64,000 nt of DNA, taken from NCBI GenBank assembly GCA_902363555.1, contig CABJAM010000006.1, forward strand, positions 389,854-453,853, written 5' to 3'. The stretch is from Lachnospiraceae bacterium (GTDB lineage Bacteria; Bacillota; Clostridia; Lachnospirales; Lachnospiraceae). Below, piece by piece: positions 32,418 through 41,948 of the stretch. The translations under genes were made by a program, and so were the position numbers. A model generated the notes under the pieces. That model searched no databases, had not been told where the DNA came from, and was given only the letters and a program-made list of their open reading frames with translations. How positions within the stretch are numbered: position 1 is the stretch's first letter; each line of letters begins with the position of its first letter.

Positions 32418-33853
32418 AAACTACGGATAGATCGATGAAGCTTATTTATTTTGCGCTGACAAAAAGTGCCGGGGCACTGGCAGAAAAGTTGTGCCGGGCC
32501 TGCCCGGGGGATATCGTGACGCGGGAAACGTTGACGGCGTTGGCGGCGCGGGAAAGCTCGGAAGTGATCCCGTTCCGGGAAACCATGGACCTGACAAAAT
32601 CCGGGAAATCCCGGGAACCCATGGACATGGCAGAGGCTGGGAAATCCATGGACATAGCAAAGGCCGGGATTTCCTCGGGATGCGGCAGCTTTGCCGATGC
32701 AGTGTCTGATGCGTGGGGGAAGTATGACGGAATGGTTTTTATTATGGCCTCCGGCATTGTGGTGCGGACCATAGCCCCGCTTTTAAAGTCCAAAACAAGT
32801 GATCCGGCGGTGGTGGTCATGGATGCTGGCGGGCGTTTTGCAGTCAGTCTTTTATCCGGGCATTTGGGCGGCGCCAATGCATTGGCGAAGGCACTTGCCC
32901 ACGTGTGCGGTGGCCAAGCGGTCATTACAACCGGAACCGATGTGGCACATACGCTGGCCTTTGACGTGCTGGCAAAAGCGAACCAGTGCCTAATTGAGAA
33001 TATTAAAGACATGAAATATATCAGTAGTGCTATGATCGAGCGGGAGCCGGTGGATGTTTACTGTACCTGCCCCGCAGAATTTCGGTGGCCGGATAACGTG
33101 CGGGTTTATACTACTGCCGACGATCAAAAGGCTGGCGTCGACCAAAGGAATGTTGCCGATCAAAATGCCGCAGCCGGCCAGACGGATGCCGCCAATCGAA
33201 ATGTCGCTGCCAGTCAAACGGCTGCCGTCGGCGAACGGATCGCCGCCAGTGAAGTTGCGTCCAGCCGCCAGAATACAACTGCCCATGTAGCCGTAGTCAT
33301 CGGACACCGGTTTGAAATCGAAGTGCCTGAAATGGCCTACGATAAAGTCCTTTATCTGAGTCCGAAAGATTTATGTGTCGGTATCGGTTGTAAAAAAAAT
33401 ATACCTCCGCAGATGCTGGAGGATGCTTTTGTGCACTTTCTGGAATTAAATAAGATTTGTTCCGGTGAGGTGGCCGGGCTGGCGACCATTGCCCTGAAAA
33501 AGGATGAACCGGCGATTTTGAAATTGTCGGAAAAATACGGGCTGCCTTTATACATCATTGAGGATGAAGCCATAAAGGCGCTGGAAAGTGCCGGGGCTGT
33601 ACAGGTCAGCGCATTTGTGAAAAAGACGACTGGCGTAGGCGCTGTGTCTGAGGGAAGTGCGCTGGCGCTGGCGCAAAAGCTGGAGGATAACGGGAAATCG
33701 ACAGCCGGAACGCTGGCGGCGGCCGAAAATATGGCTGGGGCTGCGGCGCCCGGCAGGGCGGTCCTGATCTGCCCAAAAACAAAATACGACGGAATTACTT
33801 TTGCACTTGCACAATGCTGCCATGATCTGGTGGCGGGCGAGGACTACATTTAA
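32414..33853 (+). CDS. cbiG: Cobalt-precorrin-5A hydrolase with repeat insertions
   Basis: A 479-residue CbiG, which opens the delta-lactone and releases acetaldehyde from C20. Core segments: MIYFALTKSAGA-like LIYFALTKSAGALAEKL, MVFIMASGIVVRTIAPLL, SLLSGHLGGANALAKAL and the C-terminal LCVGIGCKKNIP plus ICPKTKYDGITFAL. It is over 100 residues longer than usual because of two low-complexity insertions: residues 56-93 with repeated MD-(L/M/I)-(T/A)-(K/E)-(S/A)-GKS units (27-bp DNA repeats) and residues 234-290 rich in Ala/Gln/Asn/Val. GTG 32414 overlaps cbiF by four bases; ATG 32435 is an alternative start. Confidence 0.92.
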   Translation: MKTTDRSMKLIYFALTKSAGALAEKLCRACPGDIVTRETLTALAARESSEVIPFRETMDLTKSGKSREPMDMAEAGKSMDIAKAGISSGCGSFADAVSDAWGKYDGMVFIMASGIVVRTIAPLLKSKTSDPAVVVMDAGGRFAVSLLSGHLGGANALAKALAHVCGGQAVITTGTDVAHTLAFDVLAKANQCLIENIKDMKYISSAMIEREPVDVYCTCPAEFRWPDNVRVYTTADDQKAGVDQRNVADQNAAAGQTDAANRNVAASQTAAVGERIAASEVASSRQNTTAHVAVVIGHRFEIEVPEMAYDKVLYLSPKDLCVGIGCKKNIPPQMLEDAFVHFLELNKICSGEVAGLATIALKKDEPAILKLSEKYGLPLYIIEDEAIKALESAGAVQVSAFVKKTTGVGAVSEGSALALAQKLEDNGKSTAGTLAAAENMAGAAAPGRAVLICPKTKYDGITFALAQCCHDLVAGEDYI

Positions 33854-33913
33854 CCGGCGTCAGGCACGTTTCGAACTCAGGGCGGGCGCGTAAAAGAAAG
33901 GTTGAATCTACAA

Positions 33914-35143
33914 ATGAGTATACAATTGATCAGCATCAGTCATAAAACGGCGTCTCTGCATATCCGTGAGCGTTTCGCTTTTAATGAGGAGGCGCAGGCC
34001 GAAATACTGGAACGGCTGTTTGCCCACGACGACATTAAAGAGTGTGTGATCGTGGCCACCTGCAACCGGACCGAGGTATATACATGGTGCCCGGATGATA
34101 CCCGGGAGAGGGAAATTTATGAATACGCACAGACGGTGCTGCTGCGCAGTGCGGGTATTGAGACGTGTGCTGATATTGGCAATATATTCCGTTTTTTCGG
34201 CGGCCGAAAGGCGATTTCCCATCTGTTTAATGTGGCCTGCGGGCTGGATTCCATGGTGATCGGTGAGGATCAGATTCTGGGCCAGGTGAAAAATGCCCAC
34301 CGGCTGGCCATGGAACTGCGTTTTTGCGGAACATATCTCAATACGCTGTTCCGCTACGCGGTGACGGCGGCGAAAAAGGTGAAAACGGATACGGAGCTGT
34401 CCAAAACCCCGGTGTCCACGGCGACTATCTGTATTAAGGCTGCTGAAGAATATCTGGGCGGTCTGGAAGGAAAGCGCGTGATGATCATCGGCTCCAGCGG
34501 TAAAATCGGAGGTATTGTCCTGAAAAATCTGCTGGCGGATTACAGGGCGAAGCTGTATGTGACGACCCGGGATAAGTCCGCCGGAGATGGGCACCCTGTG
34601 TCCTGGACCCACGGCAGGGATAATGTGGACTATATGCTGATTCCCTATGACCGGCGCTATGAGTATCTTCCAGCCATGGATGCGGTGATCAGCGCCACAT
34701 CCAGCCCTCATTATACGCTGACCTATGATTCCGTGGCCAGAGTATTGGCTGGAGAAAGTGACGCGGCAGCGGCGCGCCGCCGGGCGTTTATGGACCTGGC
34801 CGTGCCGCTGGATATTGAAAGCCGTATCGGCAGTCTGCCGGGCGTTATGTGCAGTAATATCGATGATTTTGGCCAGACGGCCAGGGAAAATAACGACCGC
34901 AAGCTGGCGGAGGCGGCCCAGGCAAAGCTGATCCTGGAGGATTATAAAACAGCGTTTGAAAAATGGATGATCTTTCAAAATTCTCTGGAAAAGATGCGCC
35001 GCACGGAAGCGCTCATCCTGGAGGACATTGAGAAAAAGGATGCAAAAAGAGCGCTGGATAAATTCTTTTTCCGGGTGCGGGAAACTGCCACACCGGAGCA
35101 GCTGGAAGTGTTTATGCAGTGCCTTGAACCGGATAAATGGTAA
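33914..35143 (+). CDS. hemA: Glutamyl-tRNA reductase
   Basis: First enzyme of the C5 route to tetrapyrroles: reduces glutamyl-tRNA to glutamate-1-semialdehyde with NADPH. A 409-residue protein with the nucleophile cysteine in VATCNRTEVYTW, GLDSMVIGEDQILGQVK, and a Rossmann segment VMIIGSSGKIGGIVLKNL (the usual GAGxMG is altered to GSSGKIGG). ATG 33914 chosen; TTG 33902 sits directly on the AGAAAGG site and is less likely. Opposite strand contains a long open frame (34978-33908), an effect of codon bias. Confidence 0.93.
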   Translation: MSIQLISISHKTASLHIRERFAFNEEAQAEILERLFAHDDIKECVIVATCNRTEVYTWCPDDTREREIYEYAQTVLLRSAGIETCADIGNIFRFFGGRKAISHLFNVACGLDSMVIGEDQILGQVKNAHRLAMELRFCGTYLNTLFRYAVTAAKKVKTDTELSKTPVSTATICIKAAEEYLGGLEGKRVMIIGSSGKIGGIVLKNLLADYRAKLYVTTRDKSAGDGHPVSWTHGRDNVDYMLIPYDRRYEYLPAMDAVISATSSPHYTLTYDSVARVLAGESDAAAARRRAFMDLAVPLDIESRIGSLPGVMCSNIDDFGQTARENNDRKLAEAAQAKLILEDYKTAFEKWMIFQNSLEKMRRTEALILEDIEKKDAKRALDKFFFRVRETATPEQLEVFMQCLEPDKW

Positions 35144-35222
35144 CAGAATCGTTCAGATGAGCGGGATGTTACATGGTAAAGTAACCGTTCAGAGGAGTCG
35201 GATGTTATATGCTAACAGCCGC
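35142..35222 (+). repeat. Tandem GTTCAGA repeat after hemA
   Basis: Two diverged copies of about 37 bp: CGTTCAGATGAGCGGGATGT... and CGTTCAGAGGAGTCGGATGT..., each followed by TTAYATG-TAA sequence. The GTAAC-GTTCAG core links it to the hairpin family of the cluster. Confidence 0.6.
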
Positions 35223-35259
35223 TTTAGACGGCAACGATGATTGGCAGGAAGGATAAATT

Positions 35260-35991
35260 ATGGCAAAATTATATGTGGTTGGTTTTGGCCCGGGCGGCTA
35301 TGATCATATGACCCACCGGGCAGCCCAGGTCATTGAAGGGGCCGATGTGGTTACGGGCTATACAACTTATGTGGAAATGCTGAAGGGCATTTTCCCGGAT
35401 AAAAACTATTTGAGCACACCGATGAAAAAAGAGGTGGACCGCTGCCGTATGGCGATTGAGGAAGCTATGAAGGGGCAGGAGGTGGCCATGGTCAGCAGCG
35501 GTGACAGTGGTATTTATGGCATGGCCGGGATCGTTCTCCAGATGGTGGAGGAAATGCAGGCGAAGATCGAGGTGGAGATCGTGCCGGGAGTGACGGCGGC
35601 CAGCGCGGCAGCTTCCATTCTTGGGGCTCCGCTGATGCACGATTTTGCAGTGATCAGTCTCAGCGATCTTATGACGCCCCTGGATAAAATCATGCACCGG
35701 GTGGAATGCGCGGCAATGGCGGATTTTGTAATATGCCTGTACAATCCTAAAAGCAAAAAGCGGGCGGATTATGTGGAAAAGGCGGCCGCTCTTGTGGCAA
35801 AGCATCAGGGAATGGATGTGCCGGCGGGGATTGTCCGCAATGCCGGAAGACCGGATGAGCATATGGAAATAACAACTGTCGGGGAATTAAAGACGGCGGA
35901 TATCGATATGTTTTCCATTGTCATTATCGGAAACTCCCAGACATATGTAAAGGATGGGCGGATGATCACGCCCAGAGGCTATACGATTTAG
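35260..35991 (+). CDS. cbiH: Cobalt-precorrin-3B C17-methyltransferase
   Basis: A 243-residue methylase that methylates C17 and contracts the ring. MAKLYVVGFGPGGYDHMTHR, YTTYVEMLKGIFPDKNYLST, VSSGDSGIYGMAGIVLQM and CLYNPKSKKRADYV are typical of CbiH/CobJ. It is the size of the single-domain enzyme, with no cobalt-binding or iron-sulfur extension. Start ATG 35260 follows GGAAGGA. Confidence 0.95.
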   Translation: MAKLYVVGFGPGGYDHMTHRAAQVIEGADVVTGYTTYVEMLKGIFPDKNYLSTPMKKEVDRCRMAIEEAMKGQEVAMVSSGDSGIYGMAGIVLQMVEEMQAKIEVEIVPGVTAASAAASILGAPLMHDFAVISLSDLMTPLDKIMHRVECAAMADFVICLYNPKSKKRADYVEKAAALVAKHQGMDVPAGIVRNAGRPDEHMEITTVGELKTADIDMFSIVIIGNSQTYVKDGRMITPRGYTI

Positions 35992-36026
35992 TATTGCGCT
36001 GGAGCTTGCGGGAATGAAGTTTCAAA

Positions 36027-36055
36027 GTAACAGTTCGGCCCCTCCGAACGGTTAC
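36027..36055 (+). repeat. GTAAC...GTTAC intergenic hairpin
   Basis: GTAACaGTTCGG paired with CCGAACgGTTAC around a CCCCT loop: a compact member of the hairpin family between cbiH and the Met8-like gene. Confidence 0.65.
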
Positions 36056-36090
36056 GTTTCAAATACGCTATGGCGCGACAGGAGGTTATC

Positions 36091-36732
36091 ATGGCTGGAT
36101 TTCCCATGTTTGTAAGCTTAAAAGGCAGACGCTGCCTTGTTTTTGGCGGCGGCCATGTGGCTTATCGGAAAATATGCACACTGCTCAAATTTGACGGCGA
36201 TGTATGGGTCTGCGCCCGGCAGATGGGTGCGTCGGTAGCAAAGCTTGCCGATGAGGGCCGGATTTTTGGAACAGATGGCTGTATTTTACGGGCGGATGGC
36301 TGCGCTGATGTGGATACACTTTTAGATGGGGTGTTTCTTGTCGTCTGTGCTACGGATGATGCTGATTTTAATCACCAGGTGGCCCTGCGCTGCCGGGCAC
36401 GGAATATTCCGGTGAACTGCGCCACGGGAAACGAGGACTCTACCTTTATATTTCCGGCGGTGATCGTCAGGGAGGATATAACGGTGGGGATCAGTACAGA
36501 TGGATGTGCGCCGGCATTGTCCAGACACATCCGACAGGAGCTGGAGGCGGCGCTTCCGGATTGGTATGGAAGCCTGGCGAAACGTCTGGCTGTTTTAAGA
36601 CAGAGGCTGCGTGAGCTTTGTGACAATGCTCAGGCGCGCGGACAGATCATGGGAGAATTGACGGAATACGGCCTTGACCATGAGGGGGATATTCCGGATA
36701 GTGTTTTTAAAGCTATTATAGGGCCACGGTAA
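36091..36732 (+). CDS. Precorrin-2 dehydrogenase (Met8/SirC/CysG-B type)
   Basis: A 213-residue NAD-dependent enzyme that oxidises precorrin-2 to sirohydrochlorin and, in Met8-like members, also inserts metal. N-terminal Rossmann fold (MAGFPMFVSLKGRRCLVFGG then GHVAYRKICTLL), VVCATDDADFNHQVALRCR, PVNCATGNEDSTFIFPAVI and GISTDGCAPALSRHIRQEL. Start ATG 36091 has an AGGAGG site; ATG 36070 upstream has none. As no CbiK/CbiX chelatase lies in the window, this protein is a candidate for the cobalt-insertion step, which is inferred. Confidence 0.88.
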   Translation: MAGFPMFVSLKGRRCLVFGGGHVAYRKICTLLKFDGDVWVCARQMGASVAKLADEGRIFGTDGCILRADGCADVDTLLDGVFLVVCATDDADFNHQVALRCRARNIPVNCATGNEDSTFIFPAVIVREDITVGISTDGCAPALSRHIRQELEAALPDWYGSLAKRLAVLRQRLRELCDNAQARGQIMGELTEYGLDHEGDIPDSVFKAIIGPR

Positions 36733-36783
36733 CCGTTCAGACAGATCTGTGCATTTACTGTGCAGACCGTACGAAACGATTGG
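36729..36783 (+). repeat. GTAAC-type intergenic hairpin
   Basis: GTAACCGTTCAGACA, then an inner stem (GATCTGTGCA with TGTGCAGACC around TTTAC) that needs two G-U pairs on the plus strand, then ACGAAACGATT. The wobble pairs suggest it is read as RNA. It overlaps the stop codon of the Met8-like gene. Confidence 0.6.
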
Positions 36784-36822
36784 GGACGATGGAATCCGAC
36801 AGAGATAGAGGAGAGGTCTTAA

Positions 36823-37911
36823 ATGATGAAAACAATCCGGGTAGGCACCCGAAAAAGCCTGTTGGCGTTAGTTCAGACGCAGCTTGTGACGGATAAAATC
36901 CGGGAGCTCTTTCCCGATATAAATATAGAACTGGTAACGATGAGCACAAAGGGCGACGAACGGCTGGATAAGTCTTTGGCCAGCTTTGGCGGTAAGGGTG
37001 TTTTTACTAAGGAGCTGGAGGAAGGGCTGTTATCCGGCGCCATTGATATTGCCGTACACAGCGCCAAGGATATGCCTATGGAGCTGCCGGAAGGGCTAAC
37101 GATCGGCGCTGTGCCGGGGCGGGCGGACGTACATGATCTGCTTGTGGTCCGCAAAAATGACGGGCGAATCGCTGCGGATGAACGTGCCATTAAAGGTGCG
37201 GATGTTTTGTCCGGGCTCCCGGAGGGCTTTCGGATCGGTACCGGGAGCCTGCGGCGGGAGTTGCAGCTTTTGGACGTGAATTCCGGTCTGTGCGTGGCCC
37301 CGATCCGGGGAAATGTACAGACGCGGTTAAATAAGCTGGCGGATGGCGGTTATGATGGGATCATTCTTGCAAAAGCCGGTATTACCCGGCTGATGCAGTA
37401 CCGCCACGAAGCGGATACATTTGATTACCAGCGATTTTCATATTATGAACTGGATACCGATGTTATGCTGCCTGCGGCCGGCCAGGGCATACTGGCGGTG
37501 GAAGCGCGGGCGGGCGCAGGATGCGCTGGCACAGCCGGAGTCAGCAGTAAATCTACCGGAACAACGGGGCAGGCTGGCGTTGCTGGGGCGCGTGGGCAAT
37601 GCGCGGTTGATGATGCCGGGACGGATGTGCGGCACATGGAAGATTCGGATATAAATGCGGTGCTGGCCGCGATCAACGACGAAAATGCGCAGATCATGCT
37701 GGCGGCCGAGCGGGCGTTTTTGAACGCGATCGGCGGTAGCTGCAACGCGCCGGCAGCGGCATTGTCACAGCTCCATGGATCAAAGATCACTATGACTGCC
37801 ATGTTTGCGCCGGATGGCGCGGGGGCGAAAAAGCTGACACAACGGCAGGATGTATCCTGTGCGGCCCGGCTGGGAGCTGATCTGGCCCGGTTGCTGCTGG
37901 AGCGTGGCTAA
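36823..37911 (+). CDS. hemC: Hydroxymethylbilane synthase with an insertion
   Basis: Polymerises four porphobilinogens into hydroxymethylbilane. Motifs: IRVGTRKSLLALVQTQLV, LVTMSTKGDERLDKSLASFG, IDIAVHSAKDMPMELPEGL, GTGSLRRELQLL and the dipyrromethane-cofactor cysteine in NAIGGSCNAPAAAL. At 362 residues it is about 50 longer than normal because of an Ala/Gly/Thr-rich insertion (about 230-272) placed after GQGILAVEARAG. ATG 36823 follows GAGAGGTC. Confidence 0.94.
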   Translation: MMKTIRVGTRKSLLALVQTQLVTDKIRELFPDINIELVTMSTKGDERLDKSLASFGGKGVFTKELEEGLLSGAIDIAVHSAKDMPMELPEGLTIGAVPGRADVHDLLVVRKNDGRIAADERAIKGADVLSGLPEGFRIGTGSLRRELQLLDVNSGLCVAPIRGNVQTRLNKLADGGYDGIILAKAGITRLMQYRHEADTFDYQRFSYYELDTDVMLPAAGQGILAVEARAGAGCAGTAGVSSKSTGTTGQAGVAGARGQCAVDDAGTDVRHMEDSDINAVLAAINDENAQIMLAAERAFLNAIGGSCNAPAAALSQLHGSKITMTAMFAPDGAGAKKLTQRQDVSCAARLGADLARLLLERG

Positions 37912-37946
37912 AACGTGGTTGAACCGTGGCTGAACCGTGGCTGAGC
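37903..37946 (+). repeat. Four 11-bp tandem repeats at the hemC end
   Basis: Units CGTGGCTAAAA, CGTGGTTGAAC, CGTGGCTGAAC, CGTGGCTGAGC. The first overlaps the hemC stop codon. Looks like slippage-driven expansion, not CRISPR. Confidence 0.75.
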
Positions 37947-38009
37947 CAGGTGGAACACGAATACAGCTTTGCATAAGTTTGGCGGCAATGGCCGTAGAAT
38001 GGAGTTTTT

Positions 38010-39521
38010 ATGAAACAGGGAAAAGTATATTTAATCGGTGCCGGTCCGGGAGATGCGGGCCTGATCACTGTCCGGGGGCTGCAATGCTTAAGGCAGGCGC
38101 AGGTTGTTATTTATGACAATCTGGCTGGCGCCTCCCTTCTTAATGAGGTGTCGCCGTCGGCCCGGCTGATCTACGCGGGAAAGCGGGCGGGCAGCCATTA
38201 CCTGAAGCAGGAGGAAACAAATACGCTTATTGTCCGGTATGCTCTGGAAGGAAAAACGGTAGCCCGGTTAAAGGGCGGCGATCCGTTCATATTTGGACGG
38301 GGCGGTGAGGAAGGGCTGGCGCTTTGCCAAAACGGCATAGATTTTGAAGTGGTTCCGGGGATTTCCTCATCCTATGCGGTGGCTGCTTATCAGGGAATTC
38401 CGGTGACCCATCGGACGATGGCCTCTTCTTTTCATGTGATCACGGGCCATGAGGACGCAAAAAAGCAGGAATCGGTTTTGGATTATGCCACTCTGGCAAA
38501 GGAGGAGGGCACGCTGGTGTTTCTTATGGGGCTTAAAAACCTGCCAAATATCTGCGCCCAGCTCATTGCCCATGGTAAAAATCCTCAGACACCGGCCGCG
38601 GTAATGCAGTCGGGCACGACGGCCCGGCAGAAAATGGCTGTGGGAACACTGGAAACCATTGAGGCGCTTGTTAAGGAAAAAGGCATACAGACACCGGCCA
38701 TAACGCTTATAGGCGATGTGGTGAAGCTGCATGATTCGCTGGAGTGGTATTCTAAAAAGCCATTGGCCGGAAAAAGTGTCCTGTTGACAGCTACAAAGCC
38801 CATGGCCGATGCTATGGCCGAAAAGCTCAATGACCTTGGGGCGCAGCCGGTCACGTTGTCGCTGATACATACAGCGCCTATTTTGGACGCGGCGGTGGAG
38901 AAGGCTTTTGACCAGTTGGCGTCGTATAACTGGATCGTGTTTACAAGTAAAAATGGCGTGGAGCTGTTTTTTGACGGCTTAAAAGCCCGGCGTATGGATG
39001 TGCGGCGGCTGGCCCATGTGAAATTCGCGGTCATCGGTGACGGTACGGCAAAGGCACTGGAGGCCCACCATATATTCAGTGATTTTATGCCCACGCATTT
39101 TTCCAGCCAGGATATGGCGCAAACGTGGGTGCCCGGCCTGGAATCCGGTCAGCGGGTGCTGCTGCTGCGGGCCAGGGAGGCGTCTAAGGCGTTGGATCAG
39201 GCGCTGGATGCGGCGGGGATCGATTATGATGCCGTAGCTCTTTATGAGACGCTCTATGATGAGCGCAAAGCGGATGAGCTTGTGCGGACCCTGCCCTTAG
39301 TGGATGCTGTGACCTTTTGCAGTGCTTCCGCAGTGCGGGCGTTCTGCCAGATGGCTGTATCGGACGAAGCACTTTCATTGGCCGATTATCTTGAAAAACT
39401 AAAGGTCCAGGTGATCTGTATTGGACCGGTGACGGAAAGTGCGGCCCGGCAGCATGGTTTAAAGGTTGCAAAAACCGCAAAGACTTATAATATTGACGGA
39501 ATTATCGAATGCATTAAATAG
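38010..39521 (+). CDS. cobA-hemD: Fused uroporphyrinogen-III methyltransferase/synthase
   Basis: A 503-residue bifunctional protein. The N-terminal half (1-245) is SUMT, making precorrin-2 from uroporphyrinogen III: YLIGAGPGDAGLITVRGLQC, ARLKGGDPFIFGRGGEEGLA, VVPGISSSYAVAAYQGIPVTH-type motifs and VFLMGLKNL. The C-terminal half (250-503) is HemD, which cyclises hydroxymethylbilane: WIVFTSKNGVELFFDGL and FCSASAVRAFCQM. This fusion is common in Clostridia. It directs flux at the haem/cobalamin branch point. Confidence 0.95.
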   Translation: MKQGKVYLIGAGPGDAGLITVRGLQCLRQAQVVIYDNLAGASLLNEVSPSARLIYAGKRAGSHYLKQEETNTLIVRYALEGKTVARLKGGDPFIFGRGGEEGLALCQNGIDFEVVPGISSSYAVAAYQGIPVTHRTMASSFHVITGHEDAKKQESVLDYATLAKEEGTLVFLMGLKNLPNICAQLIAHGKNPQTPAAVMQSGTTARQKMAVGTLETIEALVKEKGIQTPAITLIGDVVKLHDSLEWYSKKPLAGKSVLLTATKPMADAMAEKLNDLGAQPVTLSLIHTAPILDAAVEKAFDQLASYNWIVFTSKNGVELFFDGLKARRMDVRRLAHVKFAVIGDGTAKALEAHHIFSDFMPTHFSSQDMAQTWVPGLESGQRVLLLRAREASKALDQALDAAGIDYDAVALYETLYDERKADELVRTLPLVDAVTFCSASAVRAFCQMAVSDEALSLADYLEKLKVQVICIGPVTESAARQHGLKVAKTAKTYNIDGIIECIK

Positions 39522-39550
39522 GAGTCGCGCTGAAATAGGAGTCGCGCTGA
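39516..39550 (+). repeat. 17-bp tandem duplication at the cobA-hemD end
   Basis: AAATAGGAGTCGCGCTG occurs twice in a row, the first copy covering the stop codon. The following gap to 39664 has two more hairpins (GATTTCC/GGAAATC and CAATTTTG/CAAAATTG). Confidence 0.7.
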
Positions 39551-39664
39551 TGCGCGAGCAGGTCAACGATTTCCTTCGGAAATCCCTGACAAGAGAAGCA
39601 CGAGCAGGTCATCAATTTTGCGGGCAAAATTGGTGACAATAATAAAATAGGAGATGAAAATATC

Positions 39665-40642
39665 ATGGAGATGATACGAAGACCGAGACGGCTGCGCGCC
39701 ACAAAGGCGATCCGGGATCTGGTTCACGAAAACGATGTGCGCGTATCGGATTTAATTTACCCGGTATTTGTTGTGGAGGGGGAAAATATCAAAGAAGAAA
39801 TCCCTTCCATGCCGGGAATATATCACTATTCGTTGGACACTTTTAAAGTGCATTTAGACGAGGTGTACGGCCTGGGCGTGCGCTCCATCATCTTTTTTGG
39901 GGTACCGGACCACAAGGATGAGGTGGGCAGCGGGGCCTACGCGATGGACGGCATTGTGCAAAGGGCGCTGCGGCTGACAAAGGCGGCGTATCCCGAAATG
40001 ATCTGCATTGCCGATATATGTCTGTGCGAATACACAAGTCATGGACATTGCGGACTTATTTCCGGTGATAAGATTTTAAATGATCCTACGCTGGAGCTTC
40101 TGTCCAGGGCGGCTGTGAGCTGCGCCAAATCCGGCGCGGATATTGTGGCGCCGTCAGATATGATGGATGGACGCATCGGCCATATGCGCCATGCGCTGGA
40201 TACTGCCGGTTGTGAGGACACACTGATCATGGCGTACAGCATTAAGTATGCGTCCGCTTACTACGGACCGTTCCGTGAGGCTGCGGACAGCGCTCCGGCC
40301 TTTGGCGACCGCCGCTCGTATCAGATGGATTGGCGCAATAAAAATGAGGCGCTGATCGAAGCCGGCCTGGATGTGGAGGAGGGCGCGGATATCCTTATGG
40401 TAAAGCCGGCGCTTGCTTATCTGGATATGGTGAAGCTTATTAGCGATGAATTTCCATTGCCGCTTTGTACATACAGTGTCAGCGGCGAATATTCCATGAT
40501 GAAGGCGGCGGCCCTCAATGGCTGGATCAACGAGAAGGCTGTGGTTATGGAGAGCATGACGGCCATGAAGCGGGCGGGCGCCAATATGATCATTACCTAT
40601 TATGCGCCGGATATTGCCCGGTGGCTGAGGGAGGATGCCTGA
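39665..40642 (+). CDS. hemB: Porphobilinogen synthase (ALA dehydratase)
   Basis: Condenses two 5-aminolevulinates into porphobilinogen. A 325-residue protein of normal length with the zinc-type cysteine cluster ADICLCEYTSHGHCG, Schiff-base lysines in MAYSIKYASAYYGPFR and ILMVKPALAYLDM. It begins GEMIRRPRRLR-like (MEMIRRPRRLRATKAIRDLV). ATG 39665 follows AGGAGATG. Overlaps the leader of hemL. Confidence 0.95.
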   Translation: MEMIRRPRRLRATKAIRDLVHENDVRVSDLIYPVFVVEGENIKEEIPSMPGIYHYSLDTFKVHLDEVYGLGVRSIIFFGVPDHKDEVGSGAYAMDGIVQRALRLTKAAYPEMICIADICLCEYTSHGHCGLISGDKILNDPTLELLSRAAVSCAKSGADIVAPSDMMDGRIGHMRHALDTAGCEDTLIMAYSIKYASAYYGPFREAADSAPAFGDRRSYQMDWRNKNEALIEAGLDVEEGADILMVKPALAYLDMVKLISDEFPLPLCTYSVSGEYSMMKAAALNGWINEKAVVMESMTAMKRAGANMIITYYAPDIARWLREDA

Positions 40643-40643
40643 T

Positions 40644-41948
40644 ATGTTAAAGGATACGAAAAGTAAGGAAATATTTGAGCATGCCTGTGAGGTGATGCCC
40701 GGCGGCGTCAATTCTCCGGTGAGGGCTTACCGGGCGGTGGGGCTGACGCCCCGGTTTATCGATCACGCCAGGGGCTCTAAAATCTATGATGTGGATGGCA
40801 ATGAATATATCGATTATATCGGTTCCTGGGGACCGATGATCCTGGGCCATGCCCGGCGGGAGGTGGTGGACGCAGTCTGCCGCGCTGCCGAAAGGGGTAC
40901 AAGCTACGGAGCGCCCACCCTGGCCGAGGTGGAGCTGGCGGAAATGATCATCGAAGCAGTGCCCTGCGCCGATATGGTCCGCCTTGTAAATTCGGGTACG
41001 GAAGCGGTGATGAGCGCGGTGCGTGCAGCCAGAGGTTATACGGGCCGGGAGCTGATCGTTAAGTTTGAGGGCTGCTATCACGGCCATTCCGACGGACTGC
41101 TTGTAAAAGCCGGTTCCGGTCTGCTGACGGAAAATGTACCGGATTCTGCCGGTGTGCCTGCGGCTTTTGCGGCCAGTACATTGACGGCCAATTATAATGA
41201 TGAGGACAGTGTTCGGGATATTTTTGAAGCCTGTGGAAATAAGATCGCGGCCCTTATTGTAGAGCCGGTGGCCGCCAACATGGGCGTCGTACCGCCAAAA
41301 CTGGGATTTTTACAGTTTTTAAGGAAGATCACAAGAGACTATGGCACCGTGCTCATATTTGATGAGGTCATTACAGGATTTCGCCTGTCCTACGGCGGAG
41401 CTTCCCAGTATTACGGCGTGACGCCGGATATGGCAACCCTGGGCAAAATCATTGGCGGCGGGATGCCATTGGCCGCCTACTGCGGTAAAAAAGAAATCAT
41501 GTCCATGGTTTCGCCCACCGGCCCGGTTTATCAGGCGGGAACTCTGTCCGGCAATCCGGCGGCTGTGGCTGCGGGCCTTGCTACGCTGAAGCTCTTAAAG
41601 GCCAATCCATCGGTCTATGCGGCCATTGATCAAAAGGGCGCCGGACTGGCGGATGCATTGACCACGGCGATTGAAAAATACCATATCCCGGCAACTCTCA
41701 ACCGGGTGGGCTCGCTGCTGTCCGTATTTTTTACGGACCAGACGGTGGAGACTTACGCCGATGTGACCACGACAGATCTGGAGCTGTTTAAGCGGTATTT
41801 TGCAAAAATGCTGGATCAGGGGATTTATATCGCTCCATCCCAATTTGAAGCGGTTTTTGTGGGCGCGGAGCACAGTGATGCGGATCTGGCGGCTACGAAA
41901 AAAGCCATTAATAAAGCGATGATGGAGCTTTCTGCGGAAGGTTTATAA
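40644..41948 (+). CDS. hemL: Glutamate-1-semialdehyde 2,1-aminomutase
   Basis: A PLP enzyme converting glutamate-1-semialdehyde to 5-aminolevulinate. 434 residues with MPGGVNSPVRAYRAVG, IDYIGSWGPMILGHA, NSGTEAVMSAVRAARG, LIFDEVITGFR and the PLP lysine in ATLGKIIGGGMPLAAY. I chose ATG 40644, 10 bases after GGGAGG; ATG 40635 overlaps the Shine-Dalgarno region. With hemA, hemB, hemC and hemD it completes the route from glutamyl-tRNA to uroporphyrinogen III. Confidence 0.95.
   Translation: MLKDTKSKEIFEHACEVMPGGVNSPVRAYRAVGLTPRFIDHARGSKIYDVDGNEYIDYIGSWGPMILGHARREVVDAVCRAAERGTSYGAPTLAEVELAEMIIEAVPCADMVRLVNSGTEAVMSAVRAARGYTGRELIVKFEGCYHGHSDGLLVKAGSGLLTENVPDSAGVPAAFAASTLTANYNDEDSVRDIFEACGNKIAALIVEPVAANMGVVPPKLGFLQFLRKITRDYGTVLIFDEVITGFRLSYGGASQYYGVTPDMATLGKIIGGGMPLAAYCGKKEIMSMVSPTGPVYQAGTLSGNPAAVAAGLATLKLLKANPSVYAAIDQKGAGLADALTTAIEKYHIPATLNRVGSLLSVFFTDQTVETYADVTTTDLELFKRYFAKMLDQGIYIAPSQFEAVFVGAEHSDADLAATKKAINKAMMELSAEGL

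Noticed and set aside
33908..34978. Long minus-strand frame (356 codons) opposite hemA
   Set aside because: Covers a clear hemA; no ribosome site or family; results from codon bias of the GC-rich gene.
37903..37946. Regular 11-bp repeats considered as CRISPR
   Set aside because: Units are contiguous with no spacers and no cas genes nearby.
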